NCBI RefSeq assembly: GCF_003350475.1
Contig: NZ_QQAV01000001.1
Span: 186,001-250,000 of the forward strand
Direction: 5' to 3'
DNA from: Pseudacidovorax intermedius
GTDB lineage: Bacteria; Pseudomonadota; Gammaproteobacteria; Burkholderiales; Burkholderiaceae_C
DNA: 64,000 bases
The notes under the pieces: model-generated
Databases searched by the model: none
The model's input: the letters and a program-made list of their open reading frames with translations, nothing else
Told to the model about the DNA's origin: nothing
Translations under genes and position numbers: made by a program
Part shown: positions 1 through 8,997 of the stretch, piece by piece
How positions within the stretch are numbered: position 1 is the first letter of the stretch
Layout: each line of letters starts with the position of its first letter

Positions 1-771
1 GTCGATCTTCTGCCGCAGCGTCATGCGCTGGGCGCCGATCTGGTTGTTGCCGTGCTGGCGATAGTCCATCAACGGTTCGGCCAGCAGGTCGATGCGGCCG
101 ATGGCGGCGCCCACGGTGGCCAGCCATTCGTCGTGCACCCACAGCGGCGAGATGGGCAAGGCAGTGTCGAGCAGCGTCCGGCGCAGCATGGTGGTGGCGC
201 CGGTCACCAGGTTGCGGTGCATCAGGGCCGCGAAGGCCCGGCCGGCTGCGATGTCGGCCAGTTCGCCCGGGCGGGTCTCCAGCGCCTGCAGCAGGGTCTG
301 GCCCAGGGGCTTGAGCTCGCCATCCACCAGCCGCGCGTCGGAATGCAGCAGCAGCAGCTCGGGCCGGCGCTCGAACTCGGCCACCATGCGTCGCAGCCGC
401 CCTGCGTGCCACACGTCGTCCTGGTCGCACAGGGCGATCAGCTCGCCGCGGCATGCCCGGATGGCCTGCTCGAAATTGCGGGTGACGCCCAGCGGCGGGC
501 GATTGCGCATGACGGTGAGCGGGATGCGCGTGGCAAGTCCATGTTCGGCCAAGGTGCGCTCGACCACGGCGACGCTGTCGTCGGACGAGTCGTCGTCGGA
601 GAGCACGATCTCGCGCGGCAGCAGGTCCTGCGTGCAGATGCTGGCCACCTGCGCGGGCAGGTAGCGCGCGCCATTGCGGGTGCACAGGGCCACGGAGACA
701 TCGGCCTGCGCGACAGATGCCGCGGGCCACGCCGGAGCGGCGGTTGACGGAATCGGCACGGCCTCGGTCAT
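1..771 (-). CDS. GT2 family glycosyltransferase (3' end outside window)
   Basis: The reading frame starts with ATG at 771 and stays open for 257 codons to the window edge, so the C-terminus is missing. A GT-A type glycosyltransferase family 2 fold is indicated by the N-terminal strand VSVALCTRNG (residues 25-34), the acidic SDDDSSDDS stretch near 58-66 and the nucleotide-sugar/metal motif DQDDVW at 116-121. Its ATG overlaps the stop of the upstream glycosyltransferase by 4 nt (ATGA), so the two are probably translationally coupled. The role is transfer of a sugar from a nucleotide donor during synthesis of the polysaccharide encoded here, at the inner face of the cytoplasmic membrane. Donor and acceptor cannot be read from the sequence. 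Confidence 0.85.
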   Translation of the reverse strand, partial: MTEAVPIPSTAAPAWPAASVAQADVSVALCTRNGARYLPAQVASICTQDLLPREIVLSDDDSSDDSVAVVERTLAEHGLATRIPLTVMRNRPPLGVTRNFEQAIRACRGELIALCDQDDVWHAGRLRRMVAEFERRPELLLLHSDARLVDGELKPLGQTLLQALETRPGELADIAAGRAFAALMHRNLVTGATTMLRRTLLDTALPISPLWVHDEWLATVGAAIGRIDLLAEPLMDYRQHGNNQIGAQRMTLRQKID

Positions 772-2624
772 GCGTCCGTGCGGCGCGGCGGCCACGCGAG
801 GCTGAAGTCCTCGAGCAGCAGCGTGAGGTTCGGGCTGTAGGCCGGGTCATGGTCGATCAGCGCACCCCAGCGCTGCTGCATGAAGGCCAACTCGCGCTCG
901 AAGCGCTCGCGCTTCTCCGGCGCCACGTCTTCGCCCCGGGTGGCCGATTCGTGGTGCAGCAGCTCGGCATAGGGCGTCCACACATTGCGGTAGCCCGCCT
1001 CGCGCAGCCGCAGGCAGAAGTCCACGTCGTTGAAGGCCACGGTGAGGTTCACCTCGTCCAGCCCCCCCACCTGCTCGTACAGCGACTTGCGCACCACCAG
1101 GCAGGCCGCCGTCACGGCGCTGAAGGACTGGACCAGCGCGGCCCGCCCCGCGTAGCCGTTCAGGCCGCGCGGCAGCGCCTTGTGCGCATGCACAGCGCAG
1201 CCGCCTGGCCCCAGGATCACGCCGCCATGCTGCAGCGTCATGTCGGGGTACCACAGCCGCGCGCCCACGGCGCCCACGCCGGGCTGCATCGCCAGGCTCA
1301 CCATCTCGGACAGCCAGCCGGGCGACATCACCTCGATGTCGTTGTTGACCAGCGCCACCAGCTCGCCGCGCGCCAGCGCCACCGCCTGGTTATTCAGCGC
1401 CGAATAGTTGAAGGGCCGGTCGTCGCGCAGCACGCGGATATTGGGCTGCTGCGCCAGCCGCTCGAAGTACGCCAGCGCGGCCGGATCGTCCGAGCCGTTG
1501 TCCACCAGGATGATTTCCCAGTTCGGGTACTCGGTGCGCTTCTGGATCGACTCGATGCACTGGCGCACCAGTGCGAGCGCATTGCGCGTGGGGATGATCA
1601 GCGTCACCAGCGGCGGCGGGCTGGGCAGCGCATAGCGCACGCGGTAGCCGTAACCGAGGTACTCGGCCTTGGCCTGGATACCCAGGCGCTGGAAGTGCTC
1701 GTCCAGCGCCCGCTCGCCGGCCACGGCCGCATAGGGCTTGGCATCCATGGACTTGGCCGTGCTCTGCACATGGATGCGCCAGTGGTAGAGCACCCGCGGG
1801 ATGTGCACGATCTGCGAGGGCGCGATGCGCTCGACGCAGCGCAGCACCAGGTCCCAGTCCTGCGAGCCTTCCAGGCCCTGGCGGAAGCCGCCCACCTCGC
1901 GCACCAGCGCCGTACGCAGCACGCCCAGGTGGCTGAACATGTTGTGCGAACGGAAGAGGTCGAGGTTCCAATCGGGCTTGAAGTACGGGTCGGAGCGCTG
2001 GCCCTGGTCGTCGACCTTGTCCTCGTCCGAGTAGACGAGCTGCGCATCGGGATGGTCGCGCACGCATTCGGCCACGCGCAGCAGGGCGTCCTCGGGCAGC
2101 AGGTCGTCGTGGTCCATCAGGGCGATCCATTCGCCCTGCACCAGATCGAGTGCGCTGTTGGAGGCCGCGGAGATATGGCCGTTCTTCGGACGGAAGACGA
2201 CCTGGATGCGCGGGTCCTCGGCCTGGCAGGCCTCAAGCACCTGGCGCACCTCGGGCGCGGGCGAGGCGTCGTCGGCGATGCACAGCTGCCAGCGGCCGTA
2301 GAGCTGGGCCTGCACCGAGGCGATGGCGGCACGCAGGAACTGCGGATCGGGGTTGTAGCAGGGCATCAACACCGAGATCAGCGGGCCATCGGCCAGCGCT
2401 GCGGCGCGGGCGCGCAGGGCCTCGCGCTGCTGCGGCGTGATCGTGTCGTGCTCGCGAACCCAGCGGCCATAGTCGTTGCCGGGCCGCAGCTTGCGGCGGA
2501 ACTCCCAGTCCACCCCCCGCCAGCCCGCCTTGCGCCAGACACGCCAGGCCTGCGGCAGCCGGGTGGCGAGCCGGGGCCCCTGCGTCACGGCCAGGCGGGC
2601 GAGCCGCCACCATCGATTCGTCAA
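768..2624 (-). CDS. tandem-domain GT2 glycosyltransferase
   Basis: A 618-residue protein with two GT2 catalytic domains. Domain 1 covers roughly 82-260 (LISVLMPCYNPD, then DHDD at 171-174). Domain 2 covers roughly 338-570 (LVTLIIPTRN, then LVNNDIEV). About 80 N-terminal residues are basic and may attach to the membrane surface. Dual-GT2 proteins of this shape are common in rhamnan and O-antigen clusters, where each domain can add a different sugar or linkage. The gene lies 31 nt downstream of the acyltransferase gene and overlaps the next glycosyltransferase by 4 nt, so the three form one leftward unit. Specificity is unknown. Confidence 0.9.
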   Translation of the reverse strand: MTNRWWRLARLAVTQGPRLATRLPQAWRVWRKAGWRGVDWEFRRKLRPGNDYGRWVREHDTITPQQREALRARAAALADGPLISVLMPCYNPDPQFLRAAIASVQAQLYGRWQLCIADDASPAPEVRQVLEACQAEDPRIQVVFRPKNGHISAASNSALDLVQGEWIALMDHDDLLPEDALLRVAECVRDHPDAQLVYSDEDKVDDQGQRSDPYFKPDWNLDLFRSHNMFSHLGVLRTALVREVGGFRQGLEGSQDWDLVLRCVERIAPSQIVHIPRVLYHWRIHVQSTAKSMDAKPYAAVAGERALDEHFQRLGIQAKAEYLGYGYRVRYALPSPPPLVTLIIPTRNALALVRQCIESIQKRTEYPNWEIILVDNGSDDPAALAYFERLAQQPNIRVLRDDRPFNYSALNNQAVALARGELVALVNNDIEVMSPGWLSEMVSLAMQPGVGAVGARLWYPDMTLQHGGVILGPGGCAVHAHKALPRGLNGYAGRAALVQSFSAVTAACLVVRKSLYEQVGGLDEVNLTVAFNDVDFCLRLREAGYRNVWTPYAELLHHESATRGEDVAPEKRERFERELAFMQQRWGALIDHDPAYSPNLTLLLEDFSLAWPPRRTDA

Positions 2625-2655
2625 TTCAGGCTCCTGAAGGCGTCATACCAGGGGT

Positions 2656-4677
2656 TCACCGGCTGGCCGGCGCCAGCAGCGCCGTGTCGAGGAAGGTCGC
2701 TGCTTCGCGCACATAGGCGGCGCGCAGGTGCGTCGCGTCCTTGTAGACCGGATCGCCCTGCCCGTCCGCGCGCACGCATTGGCCGTCGGGACGGCACAGG
2801 CCGGCCATCGGATCCAGCGGGATCGCGCCGTTGGCCAGTGCCAGTTGCCGCAGCCGCTCGTGCAACGCGGCTTGCGAGGGCGGCAAGGGAGCCATGGGCG
2901 TGACGGGCGCGGCGGTCATCCGCTCCAGGCGGTTGCCGGTGAGGCGGCTGCGCGGCTCGAAGTCGGCGCCCACGGGGATGTTGAGCAGCAGGTAGGGCGT
3001 CTTGCCCATCGCCCGGATCTCGGCCAGCAGGCGGCCGAGCGCGGCGATGGACTGGTCCACGCCGTCGCCGCCTCGCAGCATATGACGCTGGCCCTGGGTG
3101 TCGCGGTAGTAGTAATGGTCGGGCGGCGGCGGGGCACTGGCGGCCGGCGGCGACTGGTCCACGTCGAAGTAGCAGCCCCAGCAGCCGCCGATCACCACCG
3201 CCTTGACGGCGGGCGTTCGGACCAGGTCCAGTGCGGCGGACAGCCGCTCGCCACAGATCGGATCGCGGTCCTCGATCAGGTTGGGAATCGGCGGGCAGGC
3301 GCCCCTCGTCGCGAAGAGCAGGGTCGACACTTCATCGGGTTTGCGCTCGGCCAGCGCCAGGGCACGGGCACGGTACTGCTCCACATGGCTGTCGCCGATC
3401 AGCAGCACCTCGCGCTCGCCGCCGTCGATACGCTCGAAGCCCTGGCCTTCGAAGGTGAAAGGCTTGAGCGCCTCCGGGTACACCCAGTCGGCACTGGCAT
3501 TCATGATGGCCTGGATGCTCGGATCGTCGTTGCGCGGCAGCAGCCAACGCAGTTGCGCCGCCGCGCCCACCAGCGCGAGCACCACCATGGCTCCGGCCAG
3601 GCCCGCGACCACGCCGCGCCCACCCCGCCGCAACGGACGCTCCACGAAGCGAAAGGTCAGCCAGGCCAGCAGCACCGACGCGCCCAGGGCACCGAAGCGC
3701 AGCACCCGCGGCGGATCGAGAAAGCCTTCCTGAAGCACACGCGCATAGGCCAGCAGCGGCCAGTGCCACAGGTACAGCGGATAGCTGATCAAGCCGAACC
3801 AGACGAAGAGTCGCGAACCCAGCAGCCGCCGGTTGAACCAGGCCTGCGGTCCGGCCGCGATGCACAGGCAGGCGCCCAGCACCGGCAGCACGGCCCAGAA
3901 GCCCGGGAAGGCCTTGTACCGGTCGAGCAGGCCCAGGGCCGCCACAATGCAGGCGAGCCCGGCCGCCCCCATGAGCTGGTGCCCGGGCAGCGGCGCGGCG
4001 CCGGGGCCCCGGCGCCAGGCGACCCAGGCCAGCATCGCGCCCGCGCCCAGCTCCCACACGCGCGTGAACGGCATGTAGAAGGCGGCATCCGGATGGCGCA
4101 CCACCAGCCCGACGTTGAGCAGGAAGGACAGGCCCACCGCCACGCCCATCCACCGCAGCAGGTGCTGGCGCTTCCAGGCCAGCGTCAGCAGCAGCGGCCA
4201 GAAGATGTAGAACTGCTCCTCCACCGCCAGCGACCACAGGTGCAGCAGCGGCTTGGTCTCGACCACGGTGTCGAAGTAGCCGGCCTCGCCCCACAGAACC
4301 AGGTTGGCCACGAAGCCCGCGCTGGCCAGCACGTGCTTGCCCAGTTGTCGAAACTCGTCCGCCAGCAGCACCCACCAGCCAAAGGCCAGCGTGGCGATCA
4401 GCACCAGAACCAGGCCCGGGAAGATGCGGCGGATGCGCCGGGCATAGAACTCGGCATAGCTGAACCCGCCGCCGGCCAGGCTGCCGAACATGATGGTGGA
4501 GATCAGGAAGCCCGAGATGACGAAGAAGATGTCCACGCCCACGAAACCGCCGGGCAGCCAGCGCGGCGAGGCATGGAAGATGATGACCGACAGCACCGCG
4601 ATCGCGCGCAGTCCGTCGATGTCGGGTCGGTAGGCCGGGTGGGAGAGTGAAGGCGGGGTCGCGGGGCTGGGCGGCAT
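2656..4677 (-). CDS. membrane acyltransferase with C-terminal SGNH domain (OafA/YrhL type)
   Basis: About 673 residues. The N-terminal half is an acyltransferase-3 integral membrane domain with ten or so hydrophobic segments and the signatures RPDIDGLRAIAV, FHASP and FFVISGFLI. The C-terminal part (about 420-660) is a periplasmic SGNH hydrolase-like domain with LIGDSH and the catalytic DATH pair. Proteins with this layout O-acetylate sugars of O-antigen or other exported glycans, passing an acyl group across the membrane to the SGNH domain. I chose ATG at 4677; a GTG at 4707 would add ten residues. It is the first gene of a leftward unit with the two GT2 genes and is divergent from the ABC exporter, so it probably decorates the same glycan. 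Confidence 0.88.
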   Translation of the reverse strand: MPPSPATPPSLSHPAYRPDIDGLRAIAVLSVIIFHASPRWLPGGFVGVDIFFVISGFLISTIMFGSLAGGGFSYAEFYARRIRRIFPGLVLVLIATLAFGWWVLLADEFRQLGKHVLASAGFVANLVLWGEAGYFDTVVETKPLLHLWSLAVEEQFYIFWPLLLTLAWKRQHLLRWMGVAVGLSFLLNVGLVVRHPDAAFYMPFTRVWELGAGAMLAWVAWRRGPGAAPLPGHQLMGAAGLACIVAALGLLDRYKAFPGFWAVLPVLGACLCIAAGPQAWFNRRLLGSRLFVWFGLISYPLYLWHWPLLAYARVLQEGFLDPPRVLRFGALGASVLLAWLTFRFVERPLRRGGRGVVAGLAGAMVVLALVGAAAQLRWLLPRNDDPSIQAIMNASADWVYPEALKPFTFEGQGFERIDGGEREVLLIGDSHVEQYRARALALAERKPDEVSTLLFATRGACPPIPNLIEDRDPICGERLSAALDLVRTPAVKAVVIGGCWGCYFDVDQSPPAASAPPPPDHYYYRDTQGQRHMLRGGDGVDQSIAALGRLLAEIRAMGKTPYLLLNIPVGADFEPRSRLTGNRLERMTAAPVTPMAPLPPSQAALHERLRQLALANGAIPLDPMAGLCRPDGQCVRADGQGDPVYKDATHLRAAYVREAATFLDTALLAPASR

Positions 4678-4831
4678 GCGGTGCGGCCGGGTGGCGCTTG
4701 GCCACACTGTGCTGAACAGGACCGCGGATTATCCATGCCCGTCCGACGCCCCTGCGGCGCGGACTGCCCGGAAAACCCACCGGGAAAAGCCCCCGGATAG
4801 AATCCCGCGCTTCCCTTCAGGCCCCCAACGC

Positions 4832-5638
4832 ATGACAACCACCGTCCACTCCAACCTGCACAGAAGCGCGTGGAAGGACTGGTGGGAAGGCACCCGCCGC
4901 ATCGACATCTGGTGGACCCTGGCCTGGTTCGACATCGTGCTGCGCTACCGCCGCTCGACGCTCGGGCCGCTGTGGCTGACCCTGAGCATGGGCGCCATGA
5001 TCGGCGGCATGGGGCCGCTGTACGCGTCGCTGTTCGGCACCGAGCTGTCGAAGTTCTTCCCGCACCTGGCGCTGGGCATCATCTTCTGGACCTTCTTCTC
5101 GGTGACGGTGATCGACTCGGGCGACGCCTTCATCAATGCGCAGAACTACCTCAAGCAGGGCTACTTCCCGGTGAGCATGTTCGTCTGGCGCACCCAGGCG
5201 CGCAGCGTCATCCAGTTTGCCCACCACATCATCCTGTTCGTGCCGGTGGCCCTGTGGACGGGCATCTCGCTGTCATGGCCGGCGCTGATGGTCATTCCGG
5301 CCTTCGCCCTGCTCATCGTCAATGCCCACTGCATCGGCATCGGCCTGGGCATCCTGTGCACGCGCTTCCGGGACGTGGCCCAGATCATCGCCAGCGTCAT
5401 GCAGATGCTCATGTTCCTCACGCCCGTGTTCTGGCTGCCCGAGAACCTGCCCGACCGGGCCAAGTACATGCTGTGGAACCCCCTGGCGCAGATGCTGGAT
5501 CTGCTGCGCACGCCGCTGATGGGCGGCGTCGCGCACTGGCACAACTGGGCGGGCATGGCCATCTGGACGGTGATCAACATCACCGTGGCCTGCATCCTCT
5601 TCGCGCGCTATCGCCGCCGCATCGTCTTCTGGCTCTGA
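4832..5638 (+). CDS. wzm: polysaccharide ABC exporter, permease subunit (Wzm-like)
   Basis: A 268-residue ABC-2 type permease with six predicted membrane segments. The N-terminal amphipathic stretch and LRYRRSTLGPLWL are typical of O-antigen, capsule and teichoic-acid exporters. ATG at 4832 is preferred over upstream in-frame codons because homologues start a little before the KDWWEG region. A TAGAAT hexamer at 4798-4803 could be the -10 element, but I found no convincing -35. It lies 7 nt upstream of the ATPase gene and forms the export channel with it. The substrate is presumably the undecaprenyl-linked glycan made by the flanking genes. Confidence 0.9.
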   Translation: MTTTVHSNLHRSAWKDWWEGTRRIDIWWTLAWFDIVLRYRRSTLGPLWLTLSMGAMIGGMGPLYASLFGTELSKFFPHLALGIIFWTFFSVTVIDSGDAFINAQNYLKQGYFPVSMFVWRTQARSVIQFAHHIILFVPVALWTGISLSWPALMVIPAFALLIVNAHCIGIGLGILCTRFRDVAQIIASVMQMLMFLTPVFWLPENLPDRAKYMLWNPLAQMLDLLRTPLMGGVAHWHNWAGMAIWTVINITVACILFARYRRRIVFWL

Positions 5639-5645
5639 GTCGCCC

Positions 5646-6377
5646 ATGACCTCCCTTTCGCTCAAGAACGTCAGCCTGGGCTTTCCGATCTACGGCGCCA
5701 GCGCCACCTCGTTCAAGAAGACGCTGGCCGCCTCGGTCACCGGTGGCCGCGTGGGCAAGGAAACCGGCGTGACGGTGGTGCAGGCGCTGTCGGACATCGA
5801 CCTCGAGCTCAAGGCCGGCGACCGCCTGGGCATCCTGGGCCACAACGGCGCCGGCAAGTCCACCCTGCTGCGCCTGCTGGCCGGCGTCTACGAGCCCACC
5901 TCGGGCGAGTTCGCCCGCATCGGCAGCGTGGCCAGTCTGATCGACCCGTCGATGGGCATCGAACGCGATGCGAGCGGCGTCGAGAACATCATGCTGCGCG
6001 GCCTCTCGATGGGCCTCAAGCGCCGCCAGATCGAGGCCATGACGCCCGAGATCTGCGAGTTCAGCGGCCTGGGCGAATACGTGAACATGCCCGTGCGCAC
6101 CTATTCCACCGGCATGGTGATGCGCCTGGCCTTCGCCATCTGCACCAGCATGACGGCGGACATCCTGCTGATGGACGAATGGCTCTCGGTCGGCGACGCC
6201 GACTTCCAGGCCAAGGCCGAGCAGCGCATGACCGAGATGGTGGCCAAGTCGGGCATCCTGGTGCTGGCCTCGCATTCGCCGAAGTTGCTGCTGAAGGAAT
6301 GCAACCGGTTCATCCGGCTGGAGCACGGGCGGGTGGTGAGCACCGAGCCGCCGCAGCTGTCTGCACTCGATAGCTAG
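5646..6377 (+). CDS. wzt: polysaccharide ABC exporter, ATP-binding subunit (Wzt-like, short form)
   Basis: A 243-residue ABC ATPase: Walker A GHNGAGKST near 67-75, signature YSTGMVMRLAFA, Walker B ILLMDE and a switch histidine in ASHS. It energises export through the adjacent permease. The protein ends soon after the nucleotide-binding domain. It lacks the roughly 150-residue C-terminal carbohydrate-binding domain by which some Wzt proteins recognise the chain terminus, so it resembles the KpsT/RfbE-like short class. Its stop codon overlaps the stop of the convergent downstream gene by 4 nt. GC content is about 68% in a line I counted, in line with the window and unlike the next gene. Confidence 0.9.
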   Translation: MTSLSLKNVSLGFPIYGASATSFKKTLAASVTGGRVGKETGVTVVQALSDIDLELKAGDRLGILGHNGAGKSTLLRLLAGVYEPTSGEFARIGSVASLIDPSMGIERDASGVENIMLRGLSMGLKRRQIEAMTPEICEFSGLGEYVNMPVRTYSTGMVMRLAFAICTSMTADILLMDEWLSVGDADFQAKAEQRMTEMVAKSGILVLASHSPKLLLKECNRFIRLEHGRVVSTEPPQLSALDS

Positions 6378-8425
6378 CGAGTACCTGCTGCCTGGCAATC
6401 TCGCTCATCGGGCAGCATCGTCATCGTCGCCAGAACGTCGCCGGACCGAGGGTCAGCGAACCAAAACTGTGTGCCCACTTTGACCCAAGGCCCTGTCTCT
6501 GCGCCGTCTGCTGCACTGCCCACTTTAAAAAGCTGGAAAGCGGCGGCGTCTTGTTGCTTAACCTTGACCTCGACGTTTGCGCCGGCGGGCAGATCCAGGA
6601 AATCCCAAGTCAGCGTCACGGCCTGAGCCCGGCAACTGCCCACTAAGGGAGGAACCACACGAACCCCGCGTTTCTCTGCAAGGGCATTCGCCTTCGCAAC
6701 CTCGGCCCGAGCCTCTGCTAAGGCCGCGCACCTGTCTCTCGCATCTGCAGGCGTCACCAGCCCCGCGGAAATCACCAGATTTTTCTCGCGATCCAGATAC
6801 TGCTGCACCCGCACCTCTTTCCATCCGAAACGCCGCTGCTGCTCCTCTAAACGTTGTGGCGCGTCCGCGCCAATCAGCGCCACTACAAGATCGCGGCCCG
6901 AGCAAAGCGCCTGCTGGGCTGAATCGTCGATGGAAAGGACATGGTCAACACGTCCCCCCGTCAGCAACTGAAGAGGCATGAACAGTCCCCAGTCAGGAAG
7001 AACGTAGAGCGCGTTGGAGTGCAATCGGGCCGCATCATTCGAAAACTGCATGATCGCCTCCGAGTACAAAAGACGGCCGCCGGTCGCAACCAGCCGCTGC
7101 TGAATCGCAGTCTGGCCGGCGAGGGATATCCCCGCAGAGAGAAGAGCCAGCCCCGCAAACCAAGGCGCAGCACGCGGCGCAAGCTCCGAAATCCCGACGA
7201 CGGTGAATGCAGCAGCCATATAGGCCAGGACAATGAACGGCGCGAAGTGATGGCCGCTCAGGCGCTCCCCGAAACACAATGCCCCTAGCCCAAAGCTCAG
7301 CATGAGGAGCCAAACTCCGCACAACCACATGGAGCCCTTGCCCCGCCAAGTAAGCATCATCGAGCCGATGCCAGTCACTGCAAACATCAATGCCGGCTTC
7401 AGATATTGGCCGAAAAACGGGACATGCTCTCCGAGCATCAGCTGAGCCTGCCATTGGCCGCTGACAACGTCGCGCAGAACGCGGATAAAAAACGATGTCA
7501 CCTCGAAGAACGAATAGCTCGCCTGAAATGCTTTGAGTTCGGCGCTTCGGGCATGCAGGTAGGCAAGCAGGCCGGCCCACCCGCCCTCTTCATGGAGGAT
7601 GAGGCCATAACCGACCAGATAGCCTAACGCGCCAAGAGCCAGCCCCAGAGCCAGCCCGGCGGCAATACAGGGAACACCGGCACCACGGTCAGGAGCACGA
7701 TTGGCGAAGTACTGGAGACCCAGCCACGCAATCATTCCGGGCAGAAAAAACGCGTACACAAAGTAGCCATAGATGGCCAAGCCGCTGAACAGGCCCGTCA
7801 AAAGCGCAGCACTGAAATGCTGCCCCCTCGTACGAGCATCCTTTTCCCGCTGCGCAGACTGCATCGCGAGCAGCGTGAATAGCATCGGCGCCAGAGTGAT
7901 GTAGAGCTGCGTCCGGAAGGCAAAGATGAAAGCCGGATCAATCGCGAGCAACAGTGGCACGGCTATGCTGATCCATGGGCCCCCACCATTTCGTCGCAGG
8001 CATGTCCAAAGCCCCAAGAGGATTGCCACGCCCCAAAGTGCATGCGACGCACGCAGAAGCTCAAGGCTGGAGCCGAAGGCTGCATAGAGCGGCAACAACG
8101 TCCATGCGTGAAGCGTGCCGTGATAGAGAGAAGTTAATACCGGCCAGCGATCCCCGAGGAGATTGCCTGGCAGCACCCATGCCGGAAGACGCCACGGCGC
8201 GTCAGCAAGCATGCGCACCACCAGATAGTCTGGATTGACAGCGTCCATGTACAGGCCCGGCAGCCCCATGTTCCAGGCGACGCCAGCCGCAAAGATGGCA
8301 ATCACGACTGCAATGCCTAACCCAGCCACGCCAAGGCGAAGGAAATTTGGACGACGCCCCCCCTGCCGGTGCTCCTCTTGATCCCTCATCCCACTTTCGC
8401 GACGTCCCGCCCCTGCACTTTTCAT
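6374..8425 (-). CDS. polytopic membrane protein, GT-C-like, unknown function
   Basis: 683 residues. A first membrane segment near 30-50 is followed by a loop GLYMDAVNPDYL, then about ten further hydrophobic segments to residue 460 or so, and a soluble C-terminal region of roughly 200 residues. An acidic first external loop followed by many helices resembles GT-C (PMT/ArnT-like) lipid-linked sugar transferases, but I see no decisive motif, so this is inference. GC is visibly low (53% at 6961-7020 by my count, against about 68% in wzt), which suggests separate acquisition. It sits 2 nt downstream of gmhB as the last gene of the long leftward operon, so it probably acts on the same polysaccharide. 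Confidence 0.75.
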   Translation of the reverse strand: MKSAGAGRRESGMRDQEEHRQGGRRPNFLRLGVAGLGIAVVIAIFAAGVAWNMGLPGLYMDAVNPDYLVVRMLADAPWRLPAWVLPGNLLGDRWPVLTSLYHGTLHAWTLLPLYAAFGSSLELLRASHALWGVAILLGLWTCLRRNGGGPWISIAVPLLLAIDPAFIFAFRTQLYITLAPMLFTLLAMQSAQREKDARTRGQHFSAALLTGLFSGLAIYGYFVYAFFLPGMIAWLGLQYFANRAPDRGAGVPCIAAGLALGLALGALGYLVGYGLILHEEGGWAGLLAYLHARSAELKAFQASYSFFEVTSFFIRVLRDVVSGQWQAQLMLGEHVPFFGQYLKPALMFAVTGIGSMMLTWRGKGSMWLCGVWLLMLSFGLGALCFGERLSGHHFAPFIVLAYMAAAFTVVGISELAPRAAPWFAGLALLSAGISLAGQTAIQQRLVATGGRLLYSEAIMQFSNDAARLHSNALYVLPDWGLFMPLQLLTGGRVDHVLSIDDSAQQALCSGRDLVVALIGADAPQRLEEQQRRFGWKEVRVQQYLDREKNLVISAGLVTPADARDRCAALAEARAEVAKANALAEKRGVRVVPPLVGSCRAQAVTLTWDFLDLPAGANVEVKVKQQDAAAFQLFKVGSAADGAETGPWVKVGTQFWFADPRSGDVLATMTMLPDERDCQAAGTR

Positions 8426-8427
8426 CG

Positions 8428-8997
8428 TTAGCGCACCGACCCGGCCCGACCTCCGGAAGCCGGAGTCAGAGCGTCGATCACCTCCGCCAAGTCAGTGATC
8501 CTCCGCACATTTGTGCTGCGCGGCCCGACTTGTTCGCTCCCGAGCAGCAGCAATGTCCCGACACCCGCCACATCGGCCGCCTGCATGTCTGTCGCCGAGT
8601 CCCCGACCATGACAGAGGATCCAGGATCGATCCCGAGATCACGAATGGCTGCCTGGAACATTCCCGGTGCCGGCTTGCGGCAGTCGCATTGCTGGCGATA
8701 GTCACCCAGGCCATGTTCAGGATGGTGGGGGCAGAAATAGATCGCGTCGATATGCGCGCCACGGGTTTCGAACTGGGCACGCACCCAAGCCATGTAGGTG
8801 TTGAACTGCTGCTCGTCGTAGTAGCCACGTGCAATGCCCGCTTGATTGGTCACAACCACCACGAGCCAGCCGCGACGGTTGGCGGTCGCCACCAAGTCGA
8901 AGATGCCGGCAACGAAGTCTGTGGTCTCGGGCGTGTGCACGTACCCGTGATCGACGTTGATGACACCATCGCGATCAAGAAAGAGAGCAAGCCTCAT
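8428..8997 (-). CDS. gmhB: D-glycero-D-manno-heptose 1,7-bisphosphate 7-phosphatase
   Basis: A 189-residue HAD-IIIA phosphatase of normal family length. Motif I is LFLDRDGVI, motif II is VTNQAGIARG, and motif IV lies in VMVGDSATDMQAA. The zinc-binding loop CPHHP...CDC near 105-125 is typical of GmhB. It removes the 7-phosphate from heptose 1,7-bisphosphate to give heptose 1-phosphate, the substrate of the guanylyltransferase encoded just upstream. Its start overlaps the hddC stop by 4 nt. With hddA, gmhA and hddC it completes the GDP-heptose route, so the alpha-anomer is the likely substrate, although the sequence does not prove the anomeric preference. Confidence 0.92.
   Translation of the reverse strand: MRLALFLDRDGVINVDHGYVHTPETTDFVAGIFDLVATANRRGWLVVVVTNQAGIARGYYDEQQFNTYMAWVRAQFETRGAHIDAIYFCPHHPEHGLGDYRQQCDCRKPAPGMFQAAIRDLGIDPGSSVMVGDSATDMQAADVAGVGTLLLLGSEQVGPRSTNVRRITDLAEVIDALTPASGGRAGSVR

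Noticed and set aside
717-2903. Open frame of 728 codons on the plus strand
   Set aside because: Antisense to the tandem GT2 gene, rich in His, Gln and Arg with no recognisable motif.
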